Assembly (NCBI RefSeq): GCF_014396975.1
Contig: NZ_CP060719.1
Span: forward strand, 3,258,001 to 3,322,000
Length of the DNA stretch: 64,000 bases
From: Thermomonas carbonis
GTDB taxonomy: Bacteria; Pseudomonadota; Gammaproteobacteria; Xanthomonadales; Xanthomonadaceae
Reading direction: 5' to 3'
Position numbers and translations under genes: made by a program. Below the pieces are notes generated by a model. It saw nothing but the letters and a program-made list of their open reading frames with translations. It made no database searches and had not been told where the DNA came from. Shown piece by piece: positions 63,688 through 64,000 of the stretch (position 1 is its first letter; the number at the start of each line of letters is the position of its first letter).

Positions 63688-64000
63688 ATGACGCGAAGCA
63701 AGCGCATCTACGTCCTCGACACCAATGTGTTGATGCACGACCCGACCGCGCTGTTCAAGTTCGAGGAACACGATGTGTACCTGCCGATGCAGGTGATGGA
63801 AGAGCTGGACAACGGCAAGAAGGGCACCAGCGAAGCCAGCCGCAACGCACGCCAGGTCAGCCGCTTCCTCAACGAGCTGATCGAAGCGCACGGCAGCCCC
63901 GACGTCCACAATGGCGTCGCCCTCGCCCGTCCGCACGGATTGCAGCTGCGCGGCGCGGACAGCGTGGGCCGGTTGCGCTTCCAGACCGGCGATTTCGATG
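63688..64000 (+). CDS. PhoH-like PIN-domain ATPase (3' end beyond window)
   Basis: The first ~104 residues of a PhoH-family protein of the YlaK type. The visible N-terminal PIN domain shows YVLDTNVLMHDPTALFKFEEHDVYLPMQVMEELDNGKKG, with the acidic metal-binding residues of a PIN nuclease, and SRNARQVSRFLNELI. The P-loop ATPase half lies beyond the edge. RBS CAGGAA precedes the ATG. Its position after bcp is the usual gcvR-bcp-phoH-like order in xanthomonads. Confidence 0.88.
   Translation, partial: MTRSKRIYVLDTNVLMHDPTALFKFEEHDVYLPMQVMEELDNGKKGTSEASRNARQVSRFLNELIEAHGSPDVHNGVALARPHGLQLRGADSVGRLRFQTGDFD

Overview
The window is one contiguous stretch of a high-GC gammaproteobacterial chromosome. 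Gene content and order (asd-fimV-truA-trpF-trpB-trpA-accD; folK-panB-panC-panD-pgi; amiC-mutL; tsaE-nnrD-queG; dcd/apbC/metG; tpiA-secG-tRNA-Leu) are those of the Xanthomonadaceae/Lysobacteraceae. The genus (Lysobacter, Luteimonas, Thermomonas or similar) cannot be fixed from the sequence alone. Most of it is densely packed housekeeping DNA with many 4-nt start/stop overlaps. I see no prophage, insertion sequence, CRISPR array, rRNA or integron.

Layout. 1-8.2 kb (minus): 3'-truncated Lhr-type helicase, DUF3298 lipoprotein, cold-shock protein with a long leader, RluF, small GNAT-like protein, rhomboid protease, POT peptide transporter, GST. 8.3-11.4 kb (plus): secreted M14 metallopeptidase, then a cassette of an 82-residue orphan, a barnase-type RNase and barstar. 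11.5-26.4 kb (minus): tRNA-Leu(GAG), secG, tpiA, a 2OG-Fe(II)/IPNS-like oxygenase, glmM, accD, trpA, DUF3144, trpB, trpF, truA, fimV, asd, aroC and prmB. A DUF6445 gene on plus interrupts this run. 26.4-35.6 kb (mixed): SCO, psd, MltD-like transglycosylase, HerA-like DUF853 ATPase, NlpE-like lipoprotein, greB, rimO, HIT, dcd and Mrp/ApbC. 35.7-42.7 kb (plus): an accessory-looking block of lower GC with an S9 peptidase, a TonB receptor, a Sel1 protein and two DUF2147 paralogs. 42.8-46 kb (plus): metG with a one-base frameshift, a HAD hydrolase and a short RnfB-like ferredoxin. 46.1-53.4 kb (minus): gumN-like, DUF1684, mutL, amiC, tsaE and nnrD, diverging from queG. 54.6-60.2 kb (minus): pgi, panD, panC, panB, folK and pcnB. 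60.3-64 kb: tRNA-Glu(CUC), fdxA, bamC, dapA, gcvR, bcp and a truncated phoH-like gene.

How the genes work together. The minus block at 14.7-26.4 kb joins aspartate, aromatic and tryptophan biosynthesis (asd, aroC, trpFBA) with envelope precursor supply (glmM, accD). panB-panC-panD gives pantothenate for CoA, beside folK (folate). amiC, the MltD-like enzyme, rhomboid and FimV act on the envelope. The S9 peptidase plus TonB receptor suggests peptide scavenging. Barnase/barstar is a toxin-inhibitor pair.

The points most worth a second look are: the metG frameshift and an in-frame dispersed repeat inside its linker; the barnase/barstar cassette; a recurrent arrangement of -10 boxes 5-8 nt before start codons, which predicts leaderless mRNAs (rluF, DUF6445, mutL, nnrD, queG, gcvR); and several highly structured intergenic repeats.
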